Part shown: one piece after another, positions 1-12,534 of the stretch | Position numbering within the stretch: the stretch's first letter is position 1 | Layout: each line of letters starts with the position of its first letter | NCBI RefSeq assembly: GCF_006094695.1 | Contig: NZ_CP035103.1 | Coordinates: forward strand, 2,356,001 to 2,420,000 | Length of the DNA stretch: 64,000 nucleotides | Reading direction: 5' to 3' | Source: Kocuria rosea | GTDB lineage: Bacteria > Actinomycetota > Actinomycetes > Actinomycetales > Micrococcaceae | The notes under the pieces: model-generated | Databases searched by the model: none | What the model was told of the DNA's origin: nothing | The model's input: the letters and a program-made list of their open reading frames with translations, nothing else | Made by a program: the position numbers and the translations under genes

Positions 1-1128
1 TTCCGCTACGGGCAGCGCGCCTTCCTCGTGCAGCTGCGGCGCGAGGGCGTGGGCACCGTGCTGATCGACCCGGAGGCCACCGGTTCGCTGGCCGTGCTGG
101 GCGAGGCGCTCTCCGGCGTCGAGTGGGTGCTGCACGCTGCCACCCAGGACCTGCCCTCCCTGCGCGCCCTCGGCATGGAGCCGGACCGGCTCTTCGACAC
201 CGAGCTGGGCGGGCGCATCGCCGGGCTCCGGCGCGTGGGCCTGGCCGCGGAGACGGAGGAGCTGCTGGGCTACACGCTGGCCAAGGAGCACTCCGCCGTG
301 GACTGGTCGAAGCGGCCCCTGCCGAGGGACTGGCTGAACTACGCCGCGCTCGACGTGGAGATGCTCATCCAGCTCCGCTGGGCCATGGAGGAGCTGCTGC
401 GGGAGAAGGGCAAGCTGGACTGGGCGCTCCAGGAGTTCGAGGCCGTGCGCACCGCCGAGCCCGCTCCCCCGCGCCAGGACCCGTGGCGCCGGACGTCGGG
501 GATCAACAAGGTGAAGGGCCGGCGCCAGCTCACCGCGCTGCGCGGGCTGTGGGAGGAGCGGGAGCGGCTCGCCCAGCACAAGGACGTCGCCCCCGGCCGG
601 CTGCTGCCCGACGCCGCCCTGGTCGCCGCCGCGGCCGCCATGCCGCGCACCGTGCCGCAGCTCCTCGACACCCCCGGCTTCCACGGCCGGCTCGCGGCGC
701 GGGAGGCGCCCCGGTGGCTGCGGGCGATCGCCGAGGCCCGCACGGCCACGGAGCTCGTCCCCTTCACCGTGAAGTCCGACGCCCTGCCGCCCGTGAAGGC
801 GTGGGAGGTCAAGCGCCCCGAGGCCGCAGCACGGCTGCGGGTCCTGAAGCCGCTCGTGGCCGAGCTCGCCGAGGCGCACGAGCTGCCGACCGAGAACCTG
901 CTCACCCCCGAGCACCTGCGGCGCTTCTGCTGGCAGCCGCCGAAGAGCACCACCGACCAGGCGGTGGCGGACCGCCTGCGGGACCTCGGGGCGCGCCGGT
1001 GGCAGGTCGAGCTGACGGCCCCGGTCCTCGGCCCGGCCTGGCGGGAGCTGCGGGCCCGCAAGCGCGCGGCGCGCCAGGTGGAGCGCGACCAGCCGCCGGC
1101 CGGGGACGAGGACGAGCCCGCAGCGTGA
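1..1128 (+). CDS. ribonuclease D / HRDC-domain 3'-5' exonuclease (5' end outside window)
   Basis: Partial gene: the reading frame is open from base 1 and the first residues, FRYGQRAFLVQLRREG, already match the interior of the family, so the true start lies to the left. DEDD exonuclease elements are visible: HAATQDLPSL around 136-165 and the YxxxD element YAALDVEML at about 340-366. A C-terminal half typical of HRDC-containing RNase D follows, with an acidic tail. The family trims RNA 3' ends with two metal ions, in tRNA and structured RNA maturation. It faces a convergent YtxH-like gene across a strong hairpin. An RNase D next to dxs is the order seen in mycobacteria (Rv2681/Rv2682c, from memory). 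Confidence 0.9.
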   Translation, partial: FRYGQRAFLVQLRREGVGTVLIDPEATGSLAVLGEALSGVEWVLHAATQDLPSLRALGMEPDRLFDTELGGRIAGLRRVGLAAETEELLGYTLAKEHSAVDWSKRPLPRDWLNYAALDVEMLIQLRWAMEELLREKGKLDWALQEFEAVRTAEPAPPRQDPWRRTSGINKVKGRRQLTALRGLWEERERLAQHKDVAPGRLLPDAALVAAAAAMPRTVPQLLDTPGFHGRLAAREAPRWLRAIAEARTATELVPFTVKSDALPPVKAWEVKRPEAAARLRVLKPLVAELAEAHELPTENLLTPEHLRRFCWQPPKSTTDQAVADRLRDLGARRWQVELTAPVLGPAWRELRARKRAARQVERDQPPAGDEDEPAA

Positions 1129-1146
1129 GCCGCTCCCTCCGGGGAC

Positions 1147-1185
1147 GGAGGAAGGGCCCCGGCCGACGGCCGGGGCCCTTCCTCC
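1147..1185. terminator. bidirectional intrinsic-type terminator
   Basis: A perfect 19-bp GC-rich inverted repeat (arms 1147-1165 and 1167-1185) lies just after the RNase D stop and before the end of the convergent YtxH-like gene. There is no clear U tract, as is common in high-GC actinobacteria. Confidence 0.75.
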
Positions 1186-1258
1186 TGTGCGGGCCGGGCT
1201 CCGCTCGCCCCGCGGCCCGCGCCCTGCGGCAGCGGTGCTGCGGGCGGGCGCCGGCGGG

Positions 1259-1702
1259 TCAGTGCTGCGTGTCGCCGGGGGCCGGGTGCGGCTCGGCCGG
1301 GTCCAGGGGGCTCTCCGGGGTCACCGGCTTCGCGTCCTGCAGGTCGGCGTAACCGGTGGTCGAGGTCCCGGCGGTCGAAGCCCCCGTGGCGGCGGCACCG
1401 CTGGAGGATCCCGTGCCGGCCGAGGACCCGGAGACCTTCTCCTTGACGGACGAGGAGGCGTCGGCGGCCTTGGTGCCCACGGTGTCCGCCGCCTTCTTGG
1501 CGCTGTCGGCCAGCTTCCCGCCGACCACGGGCACCTCGGACTTCACCCAGTCGGTGCCCTCGGAGACCTTCTCCTGGACCTTGGGGTCGTGCCACGTCTT
1601 CACGGCGTTCTGCTTGAGGGCCTCGTAGCTCTTGCGGCCCGAGGCCGAGCCGACCACGAAGCCGACCCCGAATCCGGTGACGAAGATGAGTCGCTTGATC
1701 AT
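1259..1702 (-). CDS. YtxH-like small membrane-anchored protein
   Basis: 147 residues. The N-terminus MIKRLIFVTGFGVGF is a short hydrophobic segment followed by VGSASGRKSYEALK, the glycine-rich anchor and basic turn seen in YtxH-type proteins. An amphipathic stretch and a Ser/Ala/Gly/Thr-rich low-complexity tail follow. The start at 1702 is chosen because a GGAAGGA ribosome site sits about 8 nt upstream and the longer open frame before it has no family-like sequence. YtxH proteins are stress-associated envelope proteins in some Gram-positives; nothing here reveals a specific role. It is divergent from the Rieske gene. Confidence 0.72.
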   Translation of the reverse strand: MIKRLIFVTGFGVGFVVGSASGRKSYEALKQNAVKTWHDPKVQEKVSEGTDWVKSEVPVVGGKLADSAKKAADTVGTKAADASSSVKEKVSGSSAGTGSSSGAAATGASTAGTSTTGYADLQDAKPVTPESPLDPAEPHPAPGDTQH

Positions 1703-1793
1703 GGTGCTGTCCTTCCGTCCGTCCCGGCGCGGCGGCCGGGCCCGAGGACGAGCCGGTCGTGCACGGACCGTCCCGCTGACTGATGTCTTCATC

Positions 1794-1799
1794 ATCCTA
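1794..1799 (-). promoter_or_regulatory. candidate -10 box (TAGGAT) for the YtxH-like gene
   Basis: TAGGAT on the minus strand, about 90 nt upstream of the start at 1702. No good -35 hexamer is visible. Confidence 0.4.
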
Positions 1800-1905
1800 C
1801 TGATGAACCGGCGCGGCGGACACCGGCCCCGTGCGGCTCCGCTCACAGCGATCACCGCACGGGGCGCCCTCGGGCAGGCAGCACCCGGGGGTGGGGCCCG
1901 GCGCC

Positions 1906-1911
1906 TAGACT
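1906..1911 (+). promoter_or_regulatory. candidate -10 box (TAGACT) for the Rieske gene
   Basis: TAGACT lies 37 nt upstream of the ATG at 1949, leaving a leader of about 30 nt with a GAGAGGA ribosome site. Confidence 0.45.
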
Positions 1912-1948
1912 GACGGCGGACCCGCACCCCGCCGTCGAGAGGACCCCG

Positions 1949-2386
1949 ATGCCCGAGCGCCCGACCACCCCGTCCGCCCCGTCCCGGCGCACGGTCCTCG
2001 GCCTGGCCGGGGCCGGCTCGACCGCGGCGCTCACCGCGTGCGCCGCCGACGCCCCGCCGTCGACGGGCGGCGGCCCCGCCCCCGCAGCGTCCGGCCCCGT
2101 GGACGCGGGCGCCCTCGAGGACCTGCCGGTGGGCTCAGCGGTGAAGTTCGACCGGGACGACGTACAGGCCGTCGTGAGCCGCCCGGACCCGGACACGGTC
2201 GTCGCGTTCTCTCCCGTGTGCCCGCACCAGGGGTGCATGGTGGCCCCGCAGGAGGAGCTCTACGTCTGCCCGTGCCACTCCTCGCAGTTCGACCTCACGA
2301 CCGGCGAGGTCCTGGCCGGACCCGCCGAGTCCGGGCTGGAGCCGTACCCCGCGAGCGTGGCGGACGGGCGGATCCTGCTCGGCTGA
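1949..2386 (+). CDS. Tat-exported Rieske [2Fe-2S] lipoprotein
   Basis: 145 residues. The N-terminus carries a twin-arginine motif, SRRTVLGLAG, at residues 12-21 and then a lipobox LTAC ending at Cys31, so the mature protein should be exported folded and lipid-anchored outside the membrane. The Rieske ligands are intact: CPHQGC (box I) and CPCHSSQFD (box II), including the disulfide cysteines. It ends with an LEPYPASVADGRILLG strand typical of small Rieske domains. It is a stand-alone domain, not part of a visible cytochrome bc or oxygenase operon, so its electron partner is unknown. It ends 7 nt before the convergent dxs stop. Confidence 0.9.
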   Translation: MPERPTTPSAPSRRTVLGLAGAGSTAALTACAADAPPSTGGGPAPAASGPVDAGALEDLPVGSAVKFDRDDVQAVVSRPDPDTVVAFSPVCPHQGCMVAPQEELYVCPCHSSQFDLTTGEVLAGPAESGLEPYPASVADGRILLG

Positions 2387-2393
2387 GCGGGGC

Positions 2394-4433
2394 TCAGCCC
2401 CGGTGCGACCGCGGCAGCGACGCCCCGCGGGCGTCCTCGGCCGTGTCGGGCACGGCACCCTGGCCCGCGGCCGCGCCCTGCACCGGGCGCGCGTAGGGCA
2501 CCCGGGTGCCGAGCACGGAGGCCAGCGTGTCCTGGGCGACGCGCTGGGCGGTCAGGCCGACCCGCGCGAGGACCTGGGAGCGGGAGCCGTGCAGGAGGAA
2601 CTCCGTGGGCAGCCCCACCTCGTTGAGGGCGGTGTCGACGCCCGCCGCCCGCATCTCCTGGCGGATCCGGGAGCCGATCCCGCCGGCGCGCACGCCGTCC
2701 TCGACGACCACCACGATCCGGTGCTGGGCGGCGAGCTCGATGACCGAGGCCGGCACGGGCAGCACCCAGCGGGGGTCGACCACGGTGGAGGTGACGCCGT
2801 GGGCCTCGAGCCGGTCGGCCACGTCCAGCGCCAGAGCGCTCATGGCGCCGACGGACACGAGCAGGACGTCCCGGCGGGCGCCCTCGGTCCCGCTCTCGCC
2901 GCCGCGGCGCGCGAGCACGTCCACCCCGTCCGCCAGCCGCTCGACGGCCGGGACGGGGGCGCCCACGGCGCCCTTGGGGTACCGGATGACGGTGGGGGCG
3001 TCGTCGACGGCCACCGCCTCGCGCAGCTCCTCGGTCAGGGTGGGCTCGTCGCGCGGTGCGGCCAGGTGCAGCCCGGGCACGATCTGGAGCAGCGCGAGGT
3101 CCCACATGCCGTGGTGGCTGGGGCCGTCCGGGCCTGTGACCCCGGCCCGGTCGAGGACGACCGTGACGCCGGCCCGGTGCAGCGCCACGTCCATGAGGAG
3201 CTGGTCGAAGCCGCGGTTGAGGAACGTCGCGTAGAGGGCCACCACGGGGTGGAGGCCGCCGTAGGCCATGCCGGCGGCCATGGCGATGGCGTGCTGCTCG
3301 GCGATGCCCACGTCCACGACCCGGTCGGGGTGGGCGGCCTGCATCTTCTGCAGCCCCACGGGGATGAGCATGGCGCCGGTGATGCCGACGACGTCCTCGC
3401 GCTCGTCGGCGATCCGGGCGATCTCGTCGCGGAACACGGCCGTCCAGCTGCGCTCGGAGCTCGTGGCCGTGGAGCGGCCGGTGACGGGGTCGATGACGCC
3501 CACGGCGTGGAACTGGTCGTCCACGTTCGCGGTGGCGGGCCCGTAGCCGTGGCCCTTCTCGGTGATCGCGTGCACGATGACCGGTCCGCCGTAGTTCTTG
3601 GCGTTGCCCAGGGCCTGCTCGACGGCCTCGAGGTCGTGCCCGTCGACGGGGCCGACGTACTTCATGCCGAGGTCCTCGAAGATGCCCTGGGGCACCACGA
3701 CGTCCTTGATGCCCTGCTTCATCCCGTGCAGACCGCGGTAGAACATCTCCCCGACGGGGCCGGAGTGCTTCAGCAGGTCCTTCACGGTCTCGAGGGTCTG
3801 CTCGTAGCGGCGGTCGGTGCGCACGGCGTCCACGCCCTGCTGCACGCTGGCCTGGAGCTCCGCGAGGTGGTTGGCGAAGCCGCCGACGGTCGGGGCGTAG
3901 GAGCGGCCGTTGTCGTTGACCACGATGACGACCTTGCGGTCGCGGTCGGAGGCGATGTTGTTGACGGCCTCCCAGGCCATCCCGCCGGTGAGCGCCCCGT
4001 CCCCCACCAGCACCACCGTGTGCCGGTCGTGCTGACCGGTCATCGCGTAGCCGCGCGAGATGCCGTCGGCCCAGGACAGGGAGGAGGACGCGTGGGAGGA
4101 CTCGACGATGTCGTGCTCCGACTCGCGCCGGTCCGGGTAGCCGGCGAGACCGCCCTCCTGGCGCAGGGTCTCGAAGTTCTTGCGGCCGGTGAGCAGCTTG
4201 TGCACGTAGGACTGGTGCCCGGTGTCGAAGACGACGGAGTCCTTGGGCGAGTCGAAGACCCGGTGCACCGCGAGGGTCAGCTCGACGACGCCCAGGTTGG
4301 GTCCCAGGTGGCCGCCCGTCGCGGAGACGTGGGTGACGAGGAACTCGCGGATCTCCTCGGCCAGCCGGCCCAGCTCCGCGCGGCTCAGTCCCGCGAGGTC
4401 CTCGGGCCCGGACACCCGCTCCAGCACGCTCAT
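2394..4433 (-). CDS. dxs: 1-deoxy-D-xylulose-5-phosphate synthase
   Basis: 679 residues. Condenses pyruvate and glyceraldehyde 3-phosphate to DXP, the first step of the MEP isoprenoid route and a precursor for thiamine and pyridoxal. The thiamine-diphosphate motif [16 protein letters not shown] and the transketolase central signature [18 protein letters not shown] are present, followed by the transketolase C domain. The start [13 protein letters not shown] aligns with the family. The 3' tail after [12 protein letters not shown] is an extra variable extension. The gene is monocistronic in appearance, with a candidate -10 at 4510-4515 and the acnA terminator just upstream. Confidence 0.97.
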   Translation of the reverse strand: MSVLERVSGPEDLAGLSRAELGRLAEEIREFLVTHVSATGGHLGPNLGVVELTLAVHRVFDSPKDSVVFDTGHQSYVHKLLTGRKNFETLRQEGGLAGYPDRRESEHDIVESSHASSSLSWADGISRGYAMTGQHDRHTVVLVGDGALTGGMAWEAVNNIASDRDRKVVIVVNDNGRSYAPTVGGFANHLAELQASVQQGVDAVRTDRRYEQTLETVKDLLKHSGPVGEMFYRGLHGMKQGIKDVVVPQGIFEDLGMKYVGPVDGHDLEAVEQALGNAKNYGGPVIVHAITEKGHGYGPATANVDDQFHAVGVIDPVTGRSTATSSERSWTAVFRDEIARIADEREDVVGITGAMLIPVGLQKMQAAHPDRVVDVGIAEQHAIAMAAGMAYGGLHPVVALYATFLNRGFDQLLMDVALHRAGVTVVLDRAGVTGPDGPSHHGMWDLALLQIVPGLHLAAPRDEPTLTEELREAVAVDDAPTVIRYPKGAVGAPVPAVERLADGVDVLARRGGESGTEGARRDVLLVSVGAMSALALDVADRLEAHGVTSTVVDPRWVLPVPASVIELAAQHRIVVVVEDGVRAGGIGSRIRQEMRAAGVDTALNEVGLPTEFLLHGSRSQVLARVGLTAQRVAQDTLASVLGTRVPYARPVQGAAAGQGAVPDTAEDARGASLPRSHRG

Positions 4434-4509
4434 GGTTTCTCCCGCAGTCCTCGGCGTCGTGGTCGCTCGCGCCGTCGGTCCCGGGGGGCCGGGGCGGCGC
4501 GCTCCCCCG

Positions 4510-4515
4510 ATCCTA
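4510..4515 (-). promoter_or_regulatory. candidate -10 box (TAGGAT) for dxs
   Basis: TAGGAT on the minus strand about 77 nt before the dxs start, between the acnA terminator hairpin and dxs. Confidence 0.4.
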
Positions 4516-4543
4516 CTCGTTCGCCCCGACAGGGCCGACGACG

Positions 4544-4581
4544 CGCAGGGGCCCGGTCCGTTCCCGGACCGGGCCCCTGCG
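4544..4581 (-). terminator. acnA terminator hairpin
   Basis: A perfect 17-bp stem (4544-4560 with 4565-4581) and a TTCC loop lie 20 nt after the acnA stop on the minus strand. Confidence 0.75.
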
Positions 4582-4600
4582 TGCTGCGAACGCCCTGGGA

Positions 4601-7426
<2,826 letters not shown>

Positions 7427-7518
7427 ATGCGTGGAACTCCTCTCGCCACCGTCTTGGAAACGCCCGCGGGAGGACACCGGCGAAGGGCCGGAGGTTCTCC
7501 CGTGAACAGTCATCCGCC

Positions 7519-7524
7519 AGTGTA
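7519..7524 (-). promoter_or_regulatory. candidate -10 box (TACACT) for acnA
   Basis: TACACT on the minus strand about 93 nt upstream of the acnA ATG, giving a leader of about 85 nt. No clear -35. Confidence 0.4.
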
Positions 7525-7593
7525 GCCCGTGTGAGCCCGGTGACTCCGAACGACTCCCGGCGGTCGCCGTCACGCAGCGGGCGGCGGCGTCCG

Positions 7594-9006
7594 TCAGGGC
7601 TCCAGGACCGCCAGCGTCTCGACGTGGTGGGTGTTCGGGTACATGTCGAAGGCGCGCACCGACCGCACGTGCCACCCGGCGCGGCGGAACCGGCCCAGGT
7701 CCCGCGCCAGCGTGGCCGGGTCGCACGCGAGGTAGACGATCCGGCGCGGGGCCAGCGCCACGAGCTGGTCCACGACGGTCCGCCCGGCGCCCGCCCGGGG
7801 CGGGTCCAGGACCACGACGTCGGGGCGGGCCGCGCCGCTCCGGGCCGGGCGGCCGCCCCGCGCCGGCCGGCGGCCACGGGCCGGCGCCGCCTGCGGCCAG
7901 GTCCGGGCGAGCACCTTGTCGACGCTCCCGCGCTCGACACGGACCCCCGGCCGGCCGGCGAAGGCGCGGCGGGCGTCGGCGCTGGTGACCGGCGAGCCCT
8001 CGACGGCCAGGACCGTGCCCGTCTCCCCCACGGCGTCCGCGAGCGCGGCCGTGAACAGTCCGGCGCCGGCGTAGAGGTCGAGGGCGTGCTCCCCGGGGCG
8101 CGCCGCGGCGGCCGCGGGCACCTCCCGGTGCAGCAGGGCGGGGGCGGCGCGGTGGATCTGCCAGAACCCCTCGGCGGAGACCTCCCACCGGTGCGGGCCC
8201 ACGTGTTCGGCGACCGACGGCCGGCCCGCCCACGTCTCGGGCTCGCGCTGCCCCTCGGCGCGGGCGGTGACGGAGACGTCCTGGTCCGCGGTGAGCCGTG
8301 CCAGCTCGCGGCGCAGCCGGTGCGGGTCGGCCCCGGCGGCCAGGCTCAGGTGCACCAGCGGCGTCCCGCCGTCGGCGGGGGCCGCGACGTCGACCCGTTC
8401 CGCCCCGCGCAGGTCGAGCCGCCCGAGCCGCAGGGCGTCGATGGCGGGGACCACGAGCGGGAAGCCGTCCACCGGGACGACGGCCGCGCTGCGGTGGGGG
8501 TGCATCCCGATCCGCCCCGCGGGGTCGACCGCGAAGTGGGCCCGGGTGCGCCAGCCGCGGCCCTGCGGGTCCTCCCCCGGCATGGTCTCGACGACGATCT
8601 CGGTCTCGAGCCCGGCCAGTCGGGTGAGCTGCTCGGTGACCACCGCGGCCTTGAGGGCGCGCTGGGCCTCCAGCTCGGCGTGGCCGAACTCCGCGCCGCC
8701 GACGGGCGGCTCGCCGCGCCGCCAGGTCAGCAGGGGGTCGGCCGGGGCCCACACGTGCTCGGTCCGGCGGTGGGGGTCCGCCTCGAGGACGGCGACGACG
8801 TCGCCGCGCCAGAACCGGGCCTCGGGGCCGCTGTCGGTGAGGCGGACGCGGACGAGCTCGCCGGGCAGGCCGTGGCGGACGAACACCACGCGCCCCTCGC
8901 CGGTGCGGGCCACGGTGTGGCCGCCGTGGGCGACGGGGCCCAGGCGCAGCTCGAGCTCGACGGGGGCGGCGGGCTCGGCGGGGGCCGGGGGGTGGGACGG
9001 GGTCAC
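7594..9006 (-). CDS. TRAM-domain class I SAM-dependent RNA (uracil-5-) methyltransferase
   Basis: 470 residues. TrmA/RlmD-family enzyme (COG2265), expected to make 5-methyluridine in rRNA or tRNA. An N-terminal TRAM RNA-binding domain ([16 protein letters not shown] onward) precedes the SAM motif [18 protein letters not shown], the [13 protein letters not shown] motif, and the catalytic-cysteine motif [30 protein letters not shown] closes the protein. The four FeS cysteines of RumA-type enzymes are not apparent. An Arg/Pro/Gly-rich linker of about 20 residues is inserted before the DPP motif. The GTG start overlaps the upstream permease stop by 4 nt (GTGA), implying translational coupling. 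Exact target base unknown. Confidence 0.88.
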   Translation of the reverse strand: MTPSHPPAPAEPAAPVELELRLGPVAHGGHTVARTGEGRVVFVRHGLPGELVRVRLTDSGPEARFWRGDVVAVLEADPHRRTEHVWAPADPLLTWRRGEPPVGGAEFGHAELEAQRALKAAVVTEQLTRLAGLETEIVVETMPGEDPQGRGWRTRAHFAVDPAGRIGMHPHRSAAVVPVDGFPLVVPAIDALRLGRLDLRGAERVDVAAPADGGTPLVHLSLAAGADPHRLRRELARLTADQDVSVTARAEGQREPETWAGRPSVAEHVGPHRWEVSAEGFWQIHRAAPALLHREVPAAAAARPGEHALDLYAGAGLFTAALADAVGETGTVLAVEGSPVTSADARRAFAGRPGVRVERGSVDKVLARTWPQAAPARGRRPARGGRPARSGAARPDVVVLDPPRAGAGRTVVDQLVALAPRRIVYLACDPATLARDLGRFRRAGWHVRSVRAFDMYPNTHHVETLAVLEP

Positions 9007-11030
9007 GGGCGGGACGCTCTCTGCTCGGGGGCGGACTCGGGGCCCGTGTCCTGGCCGGAGGCGGAGGACAGGTGCCAGGGCACGGAGGCCGTCATGACCC
9101 CGCGCTCCTGGTGCAGGCGGGCCCGCAGCGGCCGGATGGCCTGGTTGTGCAGCAGCCGCTCCCACCGGTGCCGCACGACGTACTCGGGCAGGTACACCAC
9201 GACCAGGTCCCGGGGCGACTTGCGGCGCACTCCGCGCACGTGGTCGAGGACCGGGCCGATGGTGTCCCGGTAGGGCGCGTGGAGCACGGTGACGGGCACC
9301 GGGATCTCGAGGCGGCGCCACTCGTCGAGGATCCGGCGGGTGGCGGCGGCGTTCGTGTCCACGACGACGGCCTCGAGGGTCGAGGGCCGGGACGCCCGGG
9401 CGTAGGCCAGGGCGCGCATGAGGGGCTTGCGGACGGAGGAGACGTAGATGATGGCGTGCACCCGCGAGGGCAGGGCCCGGACCGGGGAGTCGGGCTGCAG
9501 CGCGAGCTCGGCGTCCACGGCGTCGTAGTGCCGCCGGACCCCCGCCATGACCGCGCTGAGGACCACGATGGCCACGATGGTGATCCACGCGCCCTGGGTG
9601 AGCTTGGTGACGAGGACGACGACGAGCACCGCCGCGCACAGCACGAAGGCGACCAGGGCCACGGCCCGGCGCACGAACAGCTCGCGGCGGACCCCGGGGT
9701 GCGGGCGCATCCGCCGGACGCGCGCCCAGTGCCGGACCATGCCGGCCTGCGTGAGCGTGAAGGAGACGAACACGCCCACGATGTAGAGCTGGATGAGGCT
9801 GTTGACGTTGGCCCCGAACGCCACGGTGAGCACCACGGCGACGAGCAGCAGCAGCAGGATGCCGTTGGTGAACGCGAAGCGGTCCCCGCGCGCCTGCAGC
9901 TGCCGGGGCAGGAAGGCGTCCCGCGCCAGCCGGGACGCCAGCGTGGGGAAGCCGGAGAAGGCGGTGTTCGCGGCGAGGATCAGCACGCCCACCGTCGCGG
10001 CCACGAGCACGAAGAACCACAGGGAGTCGGTGCCGAAGACGGTCTTCGCGAGCTGGCCCAGCACGGGGTCCTGGAAGAAGTCGGGGCCGGGGAGCCGGCC
10101 GTCGACGAGCAGCTGCTCCTCCGGGTCGCCGACGACCACGACGTCCGTGCGGTCCGCGAGGTACAGCACCCCGGCCAGCAGGGCCGCCGAGATCGCCCCG
10201 AGCACGCCCAGGGTGGCCGCGGCGTTGGCGGCGCGGGGCTTGCGGAAGTAGGGCACCGAGTTGGTGATGGTCTCCACGCCGGTCAGCGCCACGGCCCCGG
10301 AGGAGAAGGCCCGCAGCACCAGCAGGGCCCCCGCGAGACCGGCCAGCCCCGCGTCGAAGCCGGCGGCCGGCAGGACCTCCCGGCCGGCGCTGGGGGCGTC
10401 CCCCAGGGAGCCGGTGAGGTCCTGGCCCAGGCCCACGAGCAGCAGCGCGGTCAGGACCGCGAGGAAGAAGTAGGTGGGCACGGCCGCGGCCCGGCCCATG
10501 AACTTCAGCCCGCGCAGGTTGAGCAGCCCCACGAAGAGGATCCCGGCCACGGCCAGCTCCACCCGCCGCCCGGCGAGCGCGGGCAGCGCCGCGGTGACGT
10601 ACTGGGCGGCGGTGGCCATGGACACCGCCACGACGAGGGCGTAGTCGGCCATCAGGGCCGCGCCCACGCCCACCCCCGCGGTGCGGCCGAGGTTCTTGGA
10701 GACGATCTCGTAGTCGCCGCCGCCGGAGGGGTAGGCGCGCACGTTCTGCCGGTAGGCGGTGATCACCACGGTGAGCACCACGAGCACGGCCAGGCCCACC
10801 CACGGGGAGACCGCCACGGCCGTGGTCCCCGCGAGCGCGAGGGTCAGGATGATCTCGTCGGGGGCGTAGGCCACCGAGGAGAGGGCGTCCGCCGAGAACA
10901 CCGGCAGCGCCGTGCGCTTGGGCAGCACGGCGTCGCTGAACCGCTCGTTGTGGATGGGCTTGCCGACGAGGGCTCGCCTCAGCGCCCGGGGAATGCTCTG
11001 CACGGCTCCCCACGGTAGTCCGTCCCGCAC
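9003..11030 (-). CDS. APC-superfamily permease, KimA-like (likely K+ or amino-acid uptake)
   Basis: 675 residues: about 12 hydrophobic helices, then a soluble C-terminal part from about residue 480. The N-terminal [19 protein letters not shown] and [16 protein letters not shown] segments resemble Bacillus KimA, a c-di-AMP-controlled K+/H+ symporter; Asp48 and Tyr55 fall where KimA has its coupling Asp36/Tyr43 (from memory). The tail ([20 protein letters not shown]) looks like a universal-stress-type domain. The GTG at 11030 has no strong ribosome site; GTG at 11003 is a possible alternative. It is divergent from two TrkA genes and coupled to the downstream methyltransferase. An amino-acid substrate cannot be excluded. 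Confidence 0.8.
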   Translation of the reverse strand: MRDGLPWGAVQSIPRALRRALVGKPIHNERFSDAVLPKRTALPVFSADALSSVAYAPDEIILTLALAGTTAVAVSPWVGLAVLVVLTVVITAYRQNVRAYPSGGGDYEIVSKNLGRTAGVGVGAALMADYALVVAVSMATAAQYVTAALPALAGRRVELAVAGILFVGLLNLRGLKFMGRAAAVPTYFFLAVLTALLLVGLGQDLTGSLGDAPSAGREVLPAAGFDAGLAGLAGALLVLRAFSSGAVALTGVETITNSVPYFRKPRAANAAATLGVLGAISAALLAGVLYLADRTDVVVVGDPEEQLLVDGRLPGPDFFQDPVLGQLAKTVFGTDSLWFFVLVAATVGVLILAANTAFSGFPTLASRLARDAFLPRQLQARGDRFAFTNGILLLLLVAVVLTVAFGANVNSLIQLYIVGVFVSFTLTQAGMVRHWARVRRMRPHPGVRRELFVRRAVALVAFVLCAAVLVVVLVTKLTQGAWITIVAIVVLSAVMAGVRRHYDAVDAELALQPDSPVRALPSRVHAIIYVSSVRKPLMRALAYARASRPSTLEAVVVDTNAAATRRILDEWRRLEIPVPVTVLHAPYRDTIGPVLDHVRGVRRKSPRDLVVVYLPEYVVRHRWERLLHNQAIRPLRARLHQERGVMTASVPWHLSSASGQDTGPESAPEQRASRP

Positions 11031-11076
11031 CGATTGTCCGCCGCACCCCGTGCGGGCCGCGCCCTCCGGGGTGACC

Positions 11077-11082
11077 TAGGCT
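11077..11082 (+). promoter_or_regulatory. -10 box (TAGGCT) for a leaderless trkA transcript
   Basis: TAGGCT ends 7 nt before the ATG at 11090, so transcription should begin at or near the start codon. A GAGAGG stretch in the gap could act as a ribosome site if initiation is further upstream. Confidence 0.5.
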
Positions 11083-11089
11083 GAGAGGC

Positions 11090-11836
11090 ATGGCGCATTT
11101 CGTGATCATGGGAGTGGGGCGCGTCGGCGTGATGGTCGCCCACACCCTCGAGGACTCCGGGCACACCGTGGCGGTGATCGACCAGGACGACCGCGCCTTC
11201 CGGCGGCTGCGCAAGTCCTTCGAGGGCAAGAAGGTCACCGGCCTCGGCTTCGACCAGGAGGTGCTGCGCCGGGCCGGGATCGAGGAGGCCTACGCCTTCG
11301 CGGCCGTCTCGAGCGGGGACAACTCCAACATCATCGCGGCGCGCGTGGCGCGCGAGACGTTCAAGGTCCGCCACGTGGTGGCCCGCATCTACGACCCCTC
11401 CCGGGCGGAGTTCTACCAGCGGCTGGGGATCCCCACCGTCGCCGCCGTGCGCTGGAGCGCCGACCAGGCGCTGCGCCGGATCCTGCCCGAGCAGACGATC
11501 ACGGCCGACTTCCGCGAGGCCTCGGGACGGCTGCAGCTGGGCGAGCTGTCCCTGGACGACTCGTGGTCCGGGCTGCACCTGGACGCGATCCAGGAGGCCA
11601 CGGGGGTGCGGATCGCGTTCGTGACGCGCTTCGGGGAGGGCGTGCTGCCGGGTCCCGACATGAGCTACCAGCAGGGGGACGTGGTGCACGCCATGATGCG
11701 CACCGACGACGTCGAGGGCGTGTCCCGCGTCCTGTCCCGCCCGCCCGGCCCGGACGTGCTCGACTTCGCCAACTCCCTGCGCCGGGAGTCCGACGACGTG
11801 CCCGGCTCCGACGACACCTCCCGGGGAGGATCCTGA
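11090..11836 (+). CDS. TrkA family potassium uptake regulatory protein (RCK), first copy
   Basis: 248 residues. RCK_N Rossmann domain with nucleotide-binding MGVGRVGVMVAHTL (residues 7-20) and acidic switch VIDQDD, then an RCK_C domain (LQLGELSLDDSWSGLHLDA onward) and a short disordered tail. Such cytoplasmic proteins gate K+ transporters in response to NAD(H), ATP or c-di-AMP. It overlaps the second TrkA gene by 1 nt (TGATG), so the two are coupled and probably assemble together, as with CeoB/CeoC in mycobacteria. No TrkH/KtrB pore gene is in the window; the divergent KimA-like permease is the obvious nearby transporter. Confidence 0.9.
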   Translation: MAHFVIMGVGRVGVMVAHTLEDSGHTVAVIDQDDRAFRRLRKSFEGKKVTGLGFDQEVLRRAGIEEAYAFAAVSSGDNSNIIAARVARETFKVRHVVARIYDPSRAEFYQRLGIPTVAAVRWSADQALRRILPEQTITADFREASGRLQLGELSLDDSWSGLHLDAIQEATGVRIAFVTRFGEGVLPGPDMSYQQGDVVHAMMRTDDVEGVSRVLSRPPGPDVLDFANSLRRESDDVPGSDDTSRGGS

Positions 11837-12519
11837 TGCGCGTGGTCATCGTGGGCGCGGGCGCCGTGGGCGCCTCGATCGCCCGGGAGCTGCTGTCCCA
11901 CCAGCACGAGGTGGTGATCTTCGACGAGAAGCCCGAGGTCATCGGCCGCTCGGACCTGCGCGGGGCCCAGTGGATCATCGGTGACGCCTGCGAGCTCTCC
12001 ACGCTGCGGGAGGGCGGGCTGGAGGAGACCGACGTCGTAGTCGCCGCCACGGGCGACGACAAGGCGAACCTGGTGGTCTCCCTCCTGGCGCGCAGCGAGT
12101 TCGGCGTGCCCCGCACGGTGGGCCGGGTCAACAACCCGAAGAACGAGTGGCTCTTCGACGACGCGTGGGGGGTGGACGTGGCCGTGTCCACGCCGCGGCT
12201 GATGACCGCGCTCGTGGAGGAGGCGGTCGAGGTGGGCGACGTGGTGCGGCTGCTGACCCTGCAGACGGGCGGGGCGACCCTCTCCGCCTACACGGTGCCG
12301 CACGAGCACCCCATCATCGCCACGATGGTCTCCCAGGTGCCGTGGCCGCCGGACGTGACGCTCGTGGCCATCCTGCGCGACGGGGTGCCCATCACCCCCT
12401 CGGGGGACGACGTGGTGGAGGGCGCCGACCAGCTGTTCTTCGTCTCCACCACGGAGGGCGAGGCGCAGCTGCGCGCGATGTTCACGACGGCCGGCCGGCA
12501 CGAGCCGCACCGGAGCTGA
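11836..12519 (+). CDS. TrkA family potassium uptake regulatory protein (RCK), second copy
   Basis: 227 residues. Starts MRVVIVGAGAVGASIAREL with a complete GxGxxG Rossmann motif, EKPEV acidic loop, TGDDKANLVVSLLA, and a C-terminal RCK_C domain (TLVAILRDGVPITPSGDDVV). It differs from the preceding RCK protein mainly in lacking the C-terminal tail. The ATG shares its A with the TGA of the first gene, and GGGGAGGA of the upstream gene serves as its ribosome site. The longer open frame upstream is out of frame with the first trkA and was rejected. Role: regulatory subunit of K+ transport, probably as a hetero-oligomer. Confidence 0.9.
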   Translation: MRVVIVGAGAVGASIARELLSHQHEVVIFDEKPEVIGRSDLRGAQWIIGDACELSTLREGGLEETDVVVAATGDDKANLVVSLLARSEFGVPRTVGRVNNPKNEWLFDDAWGVDVAVSTPRLMTALVEEAVEVGDVVRLLTLQTGGATLSAYTVPHEHPIIATMVSQVPWPPDVTLVAILRDGVPITPSGDDVVEGADQLFFVSTTEGEAQLRAMFTTAGRHEPHRS

Positions 12520-12534
12520 GCGCGGCCCGGGGCC

